Positions 51,240 through 59,276 of a stretch of 64,000 nucleotides of DNA are shown here, piece by piece; position 1 is the stretch's first letter, and the number at the start of each line of letters is the position of its first letter. The notes beneath the pieces were generated by a model. That model was not told the origin of the DNA. It made no database searches and saw only the letters and a program-made list of their open reading frames with translations. Location of the stretch: NCBI GenBank assembly GCA_016710335.1, contig JADJXQ010000002.1, forward strand, positions 248,001-312,000, in the 5' to 3' direction. Made by a program: the position numbers and the translations under genes. This DNA comes from Rhodospirillales bacterium (lineage in GTDB: Bacteria; Pseudomonadota; Alphaproteobacteria; Rhodospirillales; Defluviicoccaceae).

Positions 51240-52010
51240 ATGATCGATTCCCCGGTCGTCGAGGTGCGGTCCGTGTCCAAACAGTTCAAGGACACGCGGG
51301 CGATCTCCGACATCAGCTTCGTAGTCGGTCGCGGATCGACGACGGGGCTACTCGGTGGTAACGGCGCCGGCAAGACGACGACCCTCGCTATTTTGTTGGG
51401 CCTTCTGCTGCCCACGAGCGGCTCCGTTCGCGTGCTCGGCGAGGACATGGTGCATCATCGTCACCGCGTCCTTGCCCGGATGAACTTCTCGTCCCCCTAC
51501 GTCGACTTGCCGCGCCGGCTGACGGTCGAGGAAAACCTGATCGTGTATGGCCGCCTTTATGGAGTTCGGGACCTGCCGGTTCGGATTCGGAACCTGGCCA
51601 CCGACCTGGAGATCTCGGATCTGCTGAAGAAGCCGACCGGCACCCTCTCCTCGGGTCAGCGCACCCGCGTCGCGCTCGCCAAAGCGTTGCTGAACGATCC
51701 GGAGCTTCTGCTGCTCGACGAGCCGACCGCGTCGCTCGACCCGGACACCGGGGACTGGGTGCGCGCGTACCTGGAAGAACACCGCTCGCGGACACGAATG
51801 ACCATGCTTCTGGCGTCCCACAACATGGCGGAAGTCGAGCGGCTGTGCGACGACGTCCTGATCCTGAGAACCGGCAGGATCGTCGACCAGGGTGCGCCGC
51901 AAGCGCTGATCGGGCGGTACGGCCGCCGCACCATGGAAGACGTGTTCCTGGATATCGCCCGCGGCCGCCGGCATGACAGCGATGGCGAGGGCGCGACGGC
52001 GGCGGAATGA
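51240..52010 (+). CDS. ABC transporter ATP-binding protein
   Basis: A 256-residue ABC ATPase with Walker A GGNGAGKTTT, signature LSSGQ, and Walker B LLLLDEPTASLDP, ending with a DrrA-like extension. It overlaps the following ABC-2 permease gene by ATGA, so the two form an exporter. The substrate is unknown; drug, polysaccharide or lipid export are common for this type. The in-frame TTG 51234 is a minor alternative start. Confidence 0.93.
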   Translation: MIDSPVVEVRSVSKQFKDTRAISDISFVVGRGSTTGLLGGNGAGKTTTLAILLGLLLPTSGSVRVLGEDMVHHRHRVLARMNFSSPYVDLPRRLTVEENLIVYGRLYGVRDLPVRIRNLATDLEISDLLKKPTGTLSSGQRTRVALAKALLNDPELLLLDEPTASLDPDTGDWVRAYLEEHRSRTRMTMLLASHNMAEVERLCDDVLILRTGRIVDQGAPQALIGRYGRRTMEDVFLDIARGRRHDSDGEGATAAE

Positions 52011-52837
52011 ACGCAATGCCAACGCGCCCGTTCAGCGACATCGGATTTTCGTGGCGCCGAGTCTTCGCGGTTTTCCTACGCCACATGTACGTCTTGCGGC
52101 GCTCGTGGCCGCGCATCCTCGACATGGCCTATTGGCCGACCGTGCAGATGATCCTCTGGGGGTTCGTCACCACGTTCTTCATGGGGCACTCGTCGTGGGT
52201 GGCCGAGGCGGCCGGGGTGCTGATCAGCGCGGTGCTTTTGTGGGATATCCTGTTCCGCTCCAACCTCGGCGTCTCCTTGACGTTCCTGGAGGAGATGTGG
52301 TCGCGCAACTTCGGGCAGCTGTTCGCAAGTCCGTTGCGGCCGATCGAAATGATCGCGGCGATGACCCTGCTCAGCTTGGCGCGGACTCTGATCGGGGTGA
52401 CTCCGGCGGCGTTGCTCGCATTGCCGCTGTTCGATGTGTGGGTGTTCTCACTCGGCCTGCCGCTCGTCGCCTTCTTCGCCAGCCTGCTCGTGTTCGGCTG
52501 GAGCATCGGCCTCATCGTCTCGGCGTTGGTCTTGCGCCTCGGGCTCGGAGCGGAAAACCTGGCGTGGGTCGCCATCTTCGCCGTGGCGCCGATCAGCGGC
52601 ATCTATTACCCCATCGAGACGCTGCCTGCATGGCTGCAGCCCGTCGCATGGACCCTGCCGTCGGCGTACGTGTTCGAAGGCATGCGTTCGGTGCTGTTCC
52701 ACTCCGCGTTCCGCATCGACCTGCTGCTCGGCGCATTGATGCTCAACGTCGTGCACCTCTGCGCAGCCATCGTCTTTTTCCTCTACATGTTCCGGATCGC
52801 GCGCCGCCGCGGACTGCTGTTGCAGCAAGGGGAATGA
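52007..52837 (+). CDS. ABC-2 type transporter permease
   Basis: A 276-residue permease with six membrane segments of the ABC-2 family, including the end motif ISGIYYPIETLPAWLQPVAW seen in DrrB/NodJ-type exporters. It pairs with the ATPase encoded immediately upstream with a 4-base overlap. No dedicated outer partner is adjacent. Confidence 0.92.
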   Translation: MNAMPTRPFSDIGFSWRRVFAVFLRHMYVLRRSWPRILDMAYWPTVQMILWGFVTTFFMGHSSWVAEAAGVLISAVLLWDILFRSNLGVSLTFLEEMWSRNFGQLFASPLRPIEMIAAMTLLSLARTLIGVTPAALLALPLFDVWVFSLGLPLVAFFASLLVFGWSIGLIVSALVLRLGLGAENLAWVAIFAVAPISGIYYPIETLPAWLQPVAWTLPSAYVFEGMRSVLFHSAFRIDLLLGALMLNVVHLCAAIVFFLYMFRIARRRGLLLQQGE

Positions 52838-52963
52838 GCGCAACTTCATAAGATCAGGATGACATTCATGAAGAGGAAGCTGAATATTTAGCTTGAAGCC
52901 GGGCGGCGACTTTGCGAGACTCGAGGTCGGCGCTTTAGTAACAATGGCAGTGGAGGAAAAACG

Positions 52964-53107
52964 ATGTTCGATCTGTTCAAGAAGAAGGACAAGCCGAAGG
53001 TCGATGCAGCAGAGATCGAGCGCCGTGAGCGTGAGGAAGTCAAGAGGCAGCGGGCCGAGGCGCTTAAGCAGAACGTCGAGACTGAGAAGTCGGCGTCAAA
53101 GGGCTGA
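52964..53107 (+). CDS. 47-residue highly charged small protein
   Basis: A short gene with a clear GGAGG seven bases before ATG 52964. The product begins MFDLFKKKDKPKVDAAE and is Lys/Glu/Arg-rich, predicted to be one amphipathic helix (about 18-42). The Met-Phe-Asp-Leu-Phe start followed by lysines could associate with membranes or nucleic acid. No family is recognised. The codon bias is that of the genome, which supports real coding. Confidence 0.6.
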   Translation: MFDLFKKKDKPKVDAAEIERREREEVKRQRAEALKQNVETEKSASKG

Positions 53108-53138
53108 CGCGCTCGAGCCAACGCCGGACTGCTAACGG

Positions 53139-53311
53139 TCAGGGCGCCGCTAAGTAGCGGGCGTCATCGGGATGGGTGGCGTACATATCGCCATCTTCGC
53201 GCCAGTGGTCCAGCCAGTGGCCGGCGACGGCCCTAAACTCGTCGCGGAGCGCACTCAGGCGCGCGCGGCTGCGATTTCACTTCTCGGAGACGCTGGGGGT
53301 GTGTCCGACAT
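53139..53311 (-). pseudogene. Possible small protein of about 57 residues, one-base frameshift
   Basis: ATG 53311 opens MSDTPPASPRSEIAAA, which stops at 53255. Read one frame over from about 53264 the sequence continues ARLSALRDEFRAVAGHW and ends YLAAP at 53139, a Trp/His/Asp-rich stretch that looks protein-like. A missing base in the GCGCGCG run near 53264 would join them. It lies 9 bases after the stop of the 40-residue gene, as if in the same unit. Evidence is weak. Confidence 0.3.
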
Positions 53312-53320
53312 CTCGGCGCT

Positions 53321-53443
53321 TCAGGCCTTCTTGCGTTTCAGTGTCGCCTGCAGCACGAGCCAGGTGAAGGAGGCGTGGGCGCCGCCGCCGTGACGCGCGA
53401 TGGCGACGTTCTTGACGTCCGCTCCGTGCCGGCCCCTGTCCAT
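53321..53443 (-). CDS. 40-residue small protein downstream of the Na+/solute symporter
   Basis: ATG 53443 is preceded by GGAGGGG and follows the symporter stop by 15 bases. The product MDRGRHGADVKNVAIARHGG-type sequence continues with HASFTWLVLQATLKRKKA. It is basic with a short hydrophobic stretch (FTWLVLQ) and no recognised family. Position suggests co-transcription with the transporter, perhaps as an accessory peptide, which is an inference. Confidence 0.55.
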   Translation of the reverse strand: MDRGRHGADVKNVAIARHGGGAHASFTWLVLQATLKRKKA

Positions 53444-53458
53444 GGCCGTCCCCTCCGA

Positions 53459-55372
53459 TCACGGATCTCGCCGCATCGTCGCGTGCGCCCACAGCGGGAT
53501 CAAGGCAAAACCGACGGCGGCGAGGGTTGCCAGGTAGAGGGTGCGAGACTCCGCCCATGGCGGCGCGGGTGCGCCGACCAGCCACGATCCGGCTGCAATC
53601 AACAAACAAAAGATGGAAGTTGCCGAAGCGGCCACCATCAGGCAGCCGACCCGGAAGCGACGGCGGCCGTTATCCGGTAGCCCGAGTCCGCAGGCAACCG
53701 GCGACCACAGGCCGGGCGGACGGACGCGGCGATAGAACGCCTCCAGCACCGCCCGCTCCTCCGGTCCCCACAGCCACGCCGTGGCCACCGCCGCCGCCGT
53801 CGACACCAATGCCATGACCAACAAGCGCAGCGCGTCATCGTCGGTCGCCGGCAGCGCCAGCAACAGCACCGGCGCCAGCACCAGCGAGGCGACGATGGCG
53901 GCGATCTCCGCCATCGCGGTCATCCGCCACCACAGCCAGCGCAACACCAACGGTATGCCCATGCCGGCACCGAGCAGCAACGACGTCTGCCATGCCATGC
54001 GGATCGACGACAACTGGGTCATGACGACGAGCGCGATGGCGAGGATCAGCAGATTGGCGCCGCGCGCGACCCATACCAATCTCCGGGGGCTGGGCTCGCG
54101 CTTCAGGACGACCGGGCAGAAGAAGCGCTTGTAAAGGTCGTTCGTCCAGTACGACGAGCCCCAGTTAAGGTGTGTGTCTACCGTCGACGCCAGCGCTGCC
54201 AGCATCGCGGTCAGCATCAGGCCCTTGACGCCGGGCGGCAACGTCTCGGCGATGCCCCGTACGTACGTCATCTCGCGCTCAGCGGTGAGCAGCGACAGCG
54301 GCCCGGCGGCGCCGAAGTCCGGCGGAAATAGAATCATCAATCCGAGGCCCAACGGAAGCCACAACAGGCTCCGCAACAGGATCTGGGCGATGGTGAATAC
54401 CACGGCAGCCTGGCGGGCGTCGGTGTCGGAGCGGCACGCCATCGACCGTTGCGCCAGGTAGCCGGTGCCGTCGGCGTTGAGCTGGACCAGCCACTGCAGC
54501 GCGAACACGGCGAGCAGCAGCAGGGTGACGCCGCGGGCGTTCCACGGGTCGAACGCCAGGATCTGCTCGGGCGTAATGCCGTCGACGGTGCGGTCGGCGG
54601 CGAACAACTCGTTGATGCGGTCGGGCAACGCCGCGAGGCCGCCCGCCTGATCCACCACGATCCAGGCGAACGCAGCGGTGCCCAGCATCATCAGCGCGAA
54701 CTGCAGGATGTCGGTGTTGACGACGCTCCTGAGCCCCCCGGTGGTGGAGTAAAGCGTCGTCACCGCGACGATAGCCAGGATCGAGATCAGGTTGTTGGCC
54801 GACAACACCCACACCATCGGGCTTGCCGGATCGATGGTCATCGGCACGCCGATCGCTTCGACCACGGCCTGGACCGGCTGGAAAAACGCCGCCGGTAGCC
54901 ACTGGTGCCACAACAGGAACGGCTCTGCGACCATCCGCGCGGCGAACAGCACCCAGGCCAGCACCGTGCAGTTGAAGATCGTGCCGAAGTAGAGCGCCTT
55001 GACGGCGCGGAGGACCGCCGCCGAGCGCCCGCCGTAGCGGATCTCGGTCAACTCGGCGTCGGTCAGCACCGCGGCCCGCCGCCAGCACGCGGCGAGCAGG
55101 AACCCCAGCACCAGAAAGGCGACGGCGTAGACCCACAGCCGCCACAGCGAAAAGATGCCGGCGACGGCGATCAGGCCGGTGACCAATAACGGTGTGTCGG
55201 CGGCGAACTGGCTGGCCGCCATGCTGATCCCGGCCTTCCACCCCGGCAACGTGCGCCCGGCAAGGAAATACTCCTCCAGGTTCTTGCTCGCCTGGGTCCG
55301 CGACCGCAGACCCGCGCCGACGCTGTAGACGACGAAGGCGCCGATGATCAGGACGTCGACGAGCGACAGCAC
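53459..55372 (-). CDS. Sodium:solute symporter (SSS family)
   Basis: A 637-residue membrane protein with 13 or more membrane segments. The SSS signature is seen in EEYFLAGRTLPGW at the N-terminus, LYSTTGGLRSVVNTDILQF in the centre and STVDTHLNWGSSYWTNDLY. It would couple sodium entry to uptake of a solute; the substrate cannot be told. The C-terminal region after residue 470 is longer than in PutP or PanF. Followed by small unknown genes. Confidence 0.9.
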   Translation of the reverse strand: MLSLVDVLIIGAFVVYSVGAGLRSRTQASKNLEEYFLAGRTLPGWKAGISMAASQFAADTPLLVTGLIAVAGIFSLWRLWVYAVAFLVLGFLLAACWRRAAVLTDAELTEIRYGGRSAAVLRAVKALYFGTIFNCTVLAWVLFAARMVAEPFLLWHQWLPAAFFQPVQAVVEAIGVPMTIDPASPMVWVLSANNLISILAIVAVTTLYSTTGGLRSVVNTDILQFALMMLGTAAFAWIVVDQAGGLAALPDRINELFAADRTVDGITPEQILAFDPWNARGVTLLLLAVFALQWLVQLNADGTGYLAQRSMACRSDTDARQAAVVFTIAQILLRSLLWLPLGLGLMILFPPDFGAAGPLSLLTAEREMTYVRGIAETLPPGVKGLMLTAMLAALASTVDTHLNWGSSYWTNDLYKRFFCPVVLKREPSPRRLVWVARGANLLILAIALVVMTQLSSIRMAWQTSLLLGAGMGIPLVLRWLWWRMTAMAEIAAIVASLVLAPVLLLALPATDDDALRLLVMALVSTAAAVATAWLWGPEERAVLEAFYRRVRPPGLWSPVACGLGLPDNGRRRFRVGCLMVAASATSIFCLLIAAGSWLVGAPAPPWAESRTLYLATLAAVGFALIPLWAHATMRRDP

Positions 55373-55527
55373 CGGGAATGATCTGCGCGGTTCTGGTTAT
55401 GGATGTTCAGGACCCCACGACGCTCCTCCTCGTCCCCCGCTGCGCCAATACCAGGACTTCGCTGTGCGGGGTACCCGAGGGCAGTGCCGCGAGAGGCGAG
55501 CACGTCGGGGTTGTGGGTGGCGGAGGG

Positions 55528-55578
55528 GCCGACATTTCCCGCTCGATCGCGCCATTGCGAGTAGCGGGAAGTGCCGGC
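55528..55578 (+). repeat. Inverted repeat with 16-base arms
   Basis: GCCGACATTTCCCGCT at 55528-55543 pairs with AGCGGGAAGTGCCGGC at 55563-55578. As + strand RNA 15 of 16 positions can pair, counting one G-U, with a 19-base loop. On the minus strand two positions fail. It is upstream of the symporter gene (minus) and may be a regulator site or part of a structured RNA. Confidence 0.75.
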
Positions 55579-55593
55579 CGGTAGTGTACAAAC

Positions 55594-55656
55594 CCATTCG
55601 AATGATTCAGTCGACTGGGTCATAGCATGCACAAGATTCAAAAGGATACGTGCAGC
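55594..55656 (+). repeat. 63-base dispersed intergenic element, copy 2
   Basis: This matches 23698-23760 at 50 of 63 positions with no gaps. The same two + strand helices are possible as in copy 1, and here the first helix is extended by GUCGAC in its loop. Many of the differences are G in copy 1 against A in copy 2. The final bases run into the hairpin at 55655. Confidence 0.75.
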
Positions 55657-55685
55657 AATGGTGCATTCTTTGAATGCACCATTGC
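55655..55685 (-). terminator. Perfect 14-base hairpin after the aldolase gene
   Basis: GCAATGGTGCATTC and GAATGCACCATTGC form a perfect 14-base stem with a TTT loop, 16 bases past the fbaA stop on the minus strand. It is placed as a terminator but lacks a following U-run, so it may instead stabilise the mRNA end or belong to the neighbouring dispersed element. Confidence 0.45.
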
Positions 55686-55701
55686 ACTGGCCGGAGCGTG
55701 G

Positions 55702-56781
55702 TTACGCTTGCGCGATGGATCTGCCTTGTGAACCGAGGTCGACGCAGGCCTCGCCGAGGCGCTCGACCATCGCCTTTTCGCCCTCGCGCAGCCATTTGCG
55801 CGGGTCGTAGAACTTCTTCAAGGGCGCGCCGGTTTCCGGATCGAGCTGGTAATGAAAGGCGTTGGCGTGCTCGTCGACGAACTTGCCGACGCCTTCCGCG
55901 AACACGAACTGGGTGTCGGTGTCGATGTTCATCTTGAACACGCCGTAGCTGACTGCCTCCGTGATCTTTTCCTTTTCCGAGCCGGATCCGCCGTGGAACA
56001 CCAAGTTGAGCGGATTGGCGCCGGTGCCGGCGCGCTCGCAGATCATGTCCTGCGACTTCTTGAGGATCTCCGGTCGCAGCTTGACGTTACCCGGCTTGTA
56101 GACGCCGTGGACGTTGCCGAACGACGCTGCGACGGAGAACGAGCCGATTGGCGCCAACTTCTCGTACGCCTGCAGGACGTCCTCCGGCTGGGTGTAGAGC
56201 TTGGAGTTGTCGGCGCTTTCGTCGAACTCGCCGCCGATGCCGTCCTCCTCGCCGCCAGTGACGCCGAGCTCGATCTCGAGGCTCATGCCCATCTTGGTCA
56301 TGCGCTTCAGCACCCGGGCGCACTCTTCGAGGTTCCAATCGATCGGCTCCTCGGAGAGGTCGAGCATGTGGGAGCTGAACAACGGCTTGCCGGACTCCTT
56401 GTAGAAAGTCTCGCCGTGATCAAGCAGCGCTTCGACCCACGGGATCAGCTTCTTGTTGGCGTGGTCGGTGTGCAGCACGACGCAGACGCCGTAGTGCTCG
56501 GCCATCATGTGCACGTGGCGGGCGGCCGAGACGGCGCCGAGCACCTTGGCGAGACTAGCGTCCGGGAAGCCCTGGCCCGCGTAGAACTGGGCGCCGCCGT
56601 TGGAAAGCTGGATGATGATGTCGGACTTGTTCTTGGCCGCGGCCTCAAGCACCGCGTTGATGGTGTTGGTGCCGGTAACGTTGACGGCGGGCAGCGCATA
56701 GTTGCCCTCCTTGCAGGCTGCGACTAACGCAATATAGTCGTCGCCGGTGACGACTCCGGGTTTAAGGGTGTTCCTACCCAT
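55702..56781 (-). CDS. fbaA: Class II fructose-bisphosphate aldolase
   Basis: A 359-residue zinc aldolase of class IIA. The metal/substrate segment HTDHANKK, the SHMLDLSEEPIDWN loop and VFHGGSGSEKEKI near the end match E. coli FbaA, and so does the length. ATG 56781 follows AAGGAG at eight bases; the 48-base in-frame extension to 56829 lacks a site. It splits fructose 1,6-bisphosphate in glycolysis and runs in reverse in gluconeogenesis. Transcribed alone. Confidence 0.96.
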   Translation of the reverse strand: MGRNTLKPGVVTGDDYIALVAACKEGNYALPAVNVTGTNTINAVLEAAAKNKSDIIIQLSNGGAQFYAGQGFPDASLAKVLGAVSAARHVHMMAEHYGVCVVLHTDHANKKLIPWVEALLDHGETFYKESGKPLFSSHMLDLSEEPIDWNLEECARVLKRMTKMGMSLEIELGVTGGEEDGIGGEFDESADNSKLYTQPEDVLQAYEKLAPIGSFSVAASFGNVHGVYKPGNVKLRPEILKKSQDMICERAGTGANPLNLVFHGGSGSEKEKITEAVSYGVFKMNIDTDTQFVFAEGVGKFVDEHANAFHYQLDPETGAPLKKFYDPRKWLREGEKAMVERLGEACVDLGSQGRSIAQA

Positions 56782-56942
56782 GATGTACTTCTCCTTGTTG
56801 TAGATCGGGCTCGTTTGGGTCGAGGTCATGCGGCGCGGTTATGGACCGGCATCGCAATCGGCGACCGATCCGTCGTTCCAGCGCCTTCTTAACAGAGACC
56901 GATCCTCCCGCCAACGTTACGAAGCCGCGACTGTCATGCGAT

Positions 56943-56987
56943 GGGCGCATGGGCGAACATGCAAGGGGCGCATGGGCGAACACGCCA
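56943..56987 (+). repeat. Short direct repeat, 23-base period, two copies
   Basis: GGGCGCATGGGCGAACA occurs at 56943 and again at 56966, 17 bases identical, followed by similar bases. It sits in the promoter region of the aldolase gene and at the start of the opposite-strand unknown gene, duplicating a possible ATG. It may reflect slippage. Confidence 0.75.
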
Positions 56988-57400
56988 ACCTTGCAAAGAG
57001 CGGCTGGCTGCCGATGCTCATGGCGGTGTTCCACCAGTCTGAGGAGAGATCGGTCGTGCTCGACCCTGTCACCGTCGCTCGCAGCAGCGCCCAGGAACTG
57101 GGCGCCGAAATGGATCCCGGCCTGCCGGGCTGCGTCGAGCGCACCCTTGGCCGCAGCCGAGGGGCTGTAGGTGTATCGGCGGACGGCAATACGCTCGGCG
57201 CCTTCGTCGTCGCGGCGGCCGACGCCGGCTGCCGGCTGGTTGCCGCGTTCGCAGCGCGAACGGGAGAGCGGCCGGCAGTGCCGTTTCTGAAACGTCAACT
57301 GCAACGCGAGATGGGCATCGACGAAGGCATGTCGCCGGATCACGACACGGTCATCGACACGGTCGTGGAAGTGCTTCTGCGGTCTGCCGGCTCCGGGTAG
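56972..57400 (+). CDS. Hypothetical protein of about 142 residues
   Basis: The frame reads MGEHANLAKSGWLPMLMAV then VTVARSSAQELGAE and ends VVEVLLRSAGSG. The composition is plausible for a globular alpha/beta protein with hydrophobic VAAADAGCRLVAAFAA, but I recognise no family. An antisense frame of similar length exists at 56774-57343 and looks like a shadow. ATG 56972 lies in a short direct repeat; longer in-frame starts to 56828 exist. Low certainty that it is real. Confidence 0.4.
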   Translation: MGEHANLAKSGWLPMLMAVFHQSEERSVVLDPVTVARSSAQELGAEMDPGLPGCVERTLGRSRGAVGVSADGNTLGAFVVAAADAGCRLVAAFAARTGERPAVPFLKRQLQREMGIDEGMSPDHDTVIDTVVEVLLRSAGSG

Positions 57401-57557
57401 GTCGGGAAGAACAATCCGGCCACGGCGAATTTCGCAACGCGCAGCGGTTTCTCCGATGCAAACGCCTCCCCGGTTACGCGGCCCGGACGCCGGGGGTCGC
57501 GGCTTGACACCCGGCGGGGGCGGCTTTACATCACGTAGCTCTGTGGTGGGCGCATCC

Positions 57558-57634
57558 GGGGGTGTAGCTCAGTCGGTTAGAGCGCTGGCCTGTCACGCCA
57601 GAGGTCGCGGGTTCGAGTCCCGTCACTCCCGCCA
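57558..57634 (+). tRNA. tRNA-Asp (GTC anticodon)
   Basis: Acceptor strand GGGGGTG pairs with CACTCCC (one G-U), the D arm is GCTC-AGTCGGTTA-GAGC, the anticodon loop is CTGTCAC with anticodon GTC, and the T arm is GCGGG-TTCGAGT-CCCGT (one G-U). The discriminator G and an encoded CCA end at 57634. It lies 75 bases before nuoA. Confidence 0.97.
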
Positions 57635-57709
57635 CTGCGCCATGGCGCGGTCGCCATGCCGCCTCTTCCCGGCGCCGCGGACGACATTCGGAATGACGAG
57701 GATCATGTC

Positions 57710-58075
57710 ATGCCCGCTCTCTTGGCCGAATACCTGCCGATACTGATCTTCATCGGGATCGCTGTAGTGGTAGCCGGCGCCGCCGTGGGAGTCTCCTACA
57801 TCGTCGTTCCGCAAAAGCCCGACATGGCTAAGGATTCGGCATACGAGTGCGGGTTCGATCCGTTCGAGGATTCCCGCGGCAGGTTCGACGTTCGCTTCTA
57901 TCTCGTGGCCATCCTGTTCATCATCTTCGATCTGGAAGTCGCATTCCTGTTTCCATGGGCAATCACCCTCGGCGATATCGGCATGTTCGGGTTCTTGTCG
58001 ATGATGGTTTTCCTCGCGGTGCTCACCGTCGGCTTCATATATGAATGGAGGAAGGGGGCGCTGGAATGGGAGTAG
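57710..58075 (+). CDS. nuoA: NADH-quinone oxidoreductase subunit A
   Basis: A 121-residue membrane subunit of complex I with three membrane segments and the conserved YECGFDPFEDSRGRFDVRFY loop. It starts the nuo operon 75 bases after tRNA-Asp. GAGG lies eight bases before ATG 57710; the longer frame to 57656 runs into the tRNA flank. Its last bases overlap nuoB. Confidence 0.96.
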   Translation: MPALLAEYLPILIFIGIAVVVAGAAVGVSYIVVPQKPDMAKDSAYECGFDPFEDSRGRFDVRFYLVAILFIIFDLEVAFLFPWAITLGDIGMFGFLSMMVFLAVLTVGFIYEWRKGALEWE

Positions 58076-58620
58076 ATGGATTGCCCGATCACACGCTGAC
58101 CCGACCAATCCCGCCGGGCGCCGACCAGGACGCGTTGCTGCGCCAAGCGAGTGACGAGTTGCGCAACCGCGGGTTCTTGATCGCCCAGTTGGACAAGCTG
58201 GTGAACTGGGCGCGCACGGGATCTCTTTGGCCGATGACGTTCGGGCTCGCGTGTTGCGCCGTCGAAATGATGCACGCGTACATGAGCCGCTATGATTTGG
58301 ATCGGTTTGGAGTGGTGCCCCGCCCCAGCCCGCGGCAGTCGGACGTCATCATTGTCGCCGGCACGTTGACCAACAAGATGGCGCCGGCGTTCCGCAAGGT
58401 TTACGACCAGATGGCGGAGCCGCGTTACGTGATCTCCATGGGGTCGTGCGCCAACGGCGGCGGGTATTACCACTATTCGTATTCGGTGGTACGCGGTTGC
58501 GATCGGGTGGTTCCGGTCGACGTTTATGTGCCGGGTTGCCCGCCGACGGCGGAAGCGCTGGTTTACGGCGTGCTGCAGCTCCAGAGAAAAATTCGACGGA
58601 CAGGCGGCTTGTGGCGCTAG
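58066..58620 (+). CDS. nuoB: NADH-quinone oxidoreductase subunit B
   Basis: A 184-residue subunit that holds iron-sulfur cluster N2 through cysteines in GLACCAVEM, GSCANGGG and PGCPPTAE. It joins the peripheral arm to the membrane near the quinone site. ATG 58066 overlaps the end of nuoA by 10 bases. Confidence 0.97.
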   Translation: MGVDGLPDHTLTRPIPPGADQDALLRQASDELRNRGFLIAQLDKLVNWARTGSLWPMTFGLACCAVEMMHAYMSRYDLDRFGVVPRPSPRQSDVIIVAGTLTNKMAPAFRKVYDQMAEPRYVISMGSCANGGGYYHYSYSVVRGCDRVVPVDVYVPGCPPTAEALVYGVLQLQRKIRRTGGLWR

Positions 58621-58658
58621 ACTGCGGCTGAATATCCTTCTGAAGGTTCGAGACGACA

Positions 58659-59276
58659 ATGGACGTGGCCCTCAAGGACCTCGGCGAGTACATTCAAGCC
58701 GCATTGCCGGATGACGTGCGCGATGTATCGATGCCGCACGATGAGTTGATCATCGTGGTGCAGCGGGAGTCGGTGGTGCGGGTTCTCACTCTTCTCCGCG
58801 ACGACGCCAATTGTCATTTCAAGCAGTTGATGGACGTGTGCGGCGTCGACTACCCGGATCGGGTTCCTCGGTTCGATGTGGTTTACAATCTTCTCAGCCT
58901 CACCCACAACCGGCGTATCCGGGTGAAGGTGCAGACCGATGCGGAAACCGCAGTGCCGACGGTCACCGGCGTGTTCAACTCCGCCGACTGGTGGGAGCGC
59001 GAGACATGGGATCTCTTCGGGATCCTGTTCAGCGGCCACCCGGACCTCCGCCGCATCATGACCGACTACGGCTTTGAAGGGCATCCGCTGCGCAAGGATT
59101 TTCCGCTGACCGGCTATGTTGAGGTGCGCTACGACGATGAGCAGAAGCGTGTCGTGTACGAGCCGGTGAAGCTCGCGCAGGCGTTCCGCACCTTCGATTT
59201 CCTCAGTCCATGGGAAGGCGTGCAGGCGCGGCTTCCGGGCGACGAGAAAGCCGACGGACAGGAAGAGCGTTCATAA
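58659..59276 (+). CDS. nuoC: NADH-quinone oxidoreductase subunit C
   Basis: A 205-residue 30-kDa-type subunit with the conserved segment WWERETWDLFGILFSGHPDL followed by RRIMTDYGFEGHPLRKDFPL. It is separate from nuoD, as in alphaproteobacteria and mitochondria and unlike the E. coli nuoCD fusion. It stops directly before nuoD. Confidence 0.97.
   Translation: MDVALKDLGEYIQAALPDDVRDVSMPHDELIIVVQRESVVRVLTLLRDDANCHFKQLMDVCGVDYPDRVPRFDVVYNLLSLTHNRRIRVKVQTDAETAVPTVTGVFNSADWWERETWDLFGILFSGHPDLRRIMTDYGFEGHPLRKDFPLTGYVEVRYDDEQKRVVYEPVKLAQAFRTFDFLSPWEGVQARLPGDEKADGQEERS

Larger units (their letters stand above)
55373..55701. other. 329-base intergenic region rich in inverted repeats
   Basis: No gene is supported, although frames are open on both strands. 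It holds a 16-base-arm inverted repeat (55528-55578), copy 2 of a 63-base dispersed element (55594-55656) and a perfect 14-base-stem hairpin (55655-55685). Both flanking genes are on the minus strand, so it contains the end of fba and the promoter of the symporter gene. Confidence 0.7.

Noticed and set aside
55344..55641. Open frames of about 90 codons on both strands in the symporter-aldolase gap
   Set aside because: They run through inverted repeats, have skewed composition and no ribosome-binding sites.
56774..57343. 189-codon frame on the - strand upstream of the aldolase
   Set aside because: It overlaps the aldolase promoter and start, is His/Arg-rich and lacks a ribosome-binding site; the + strand frame is more protein-like.
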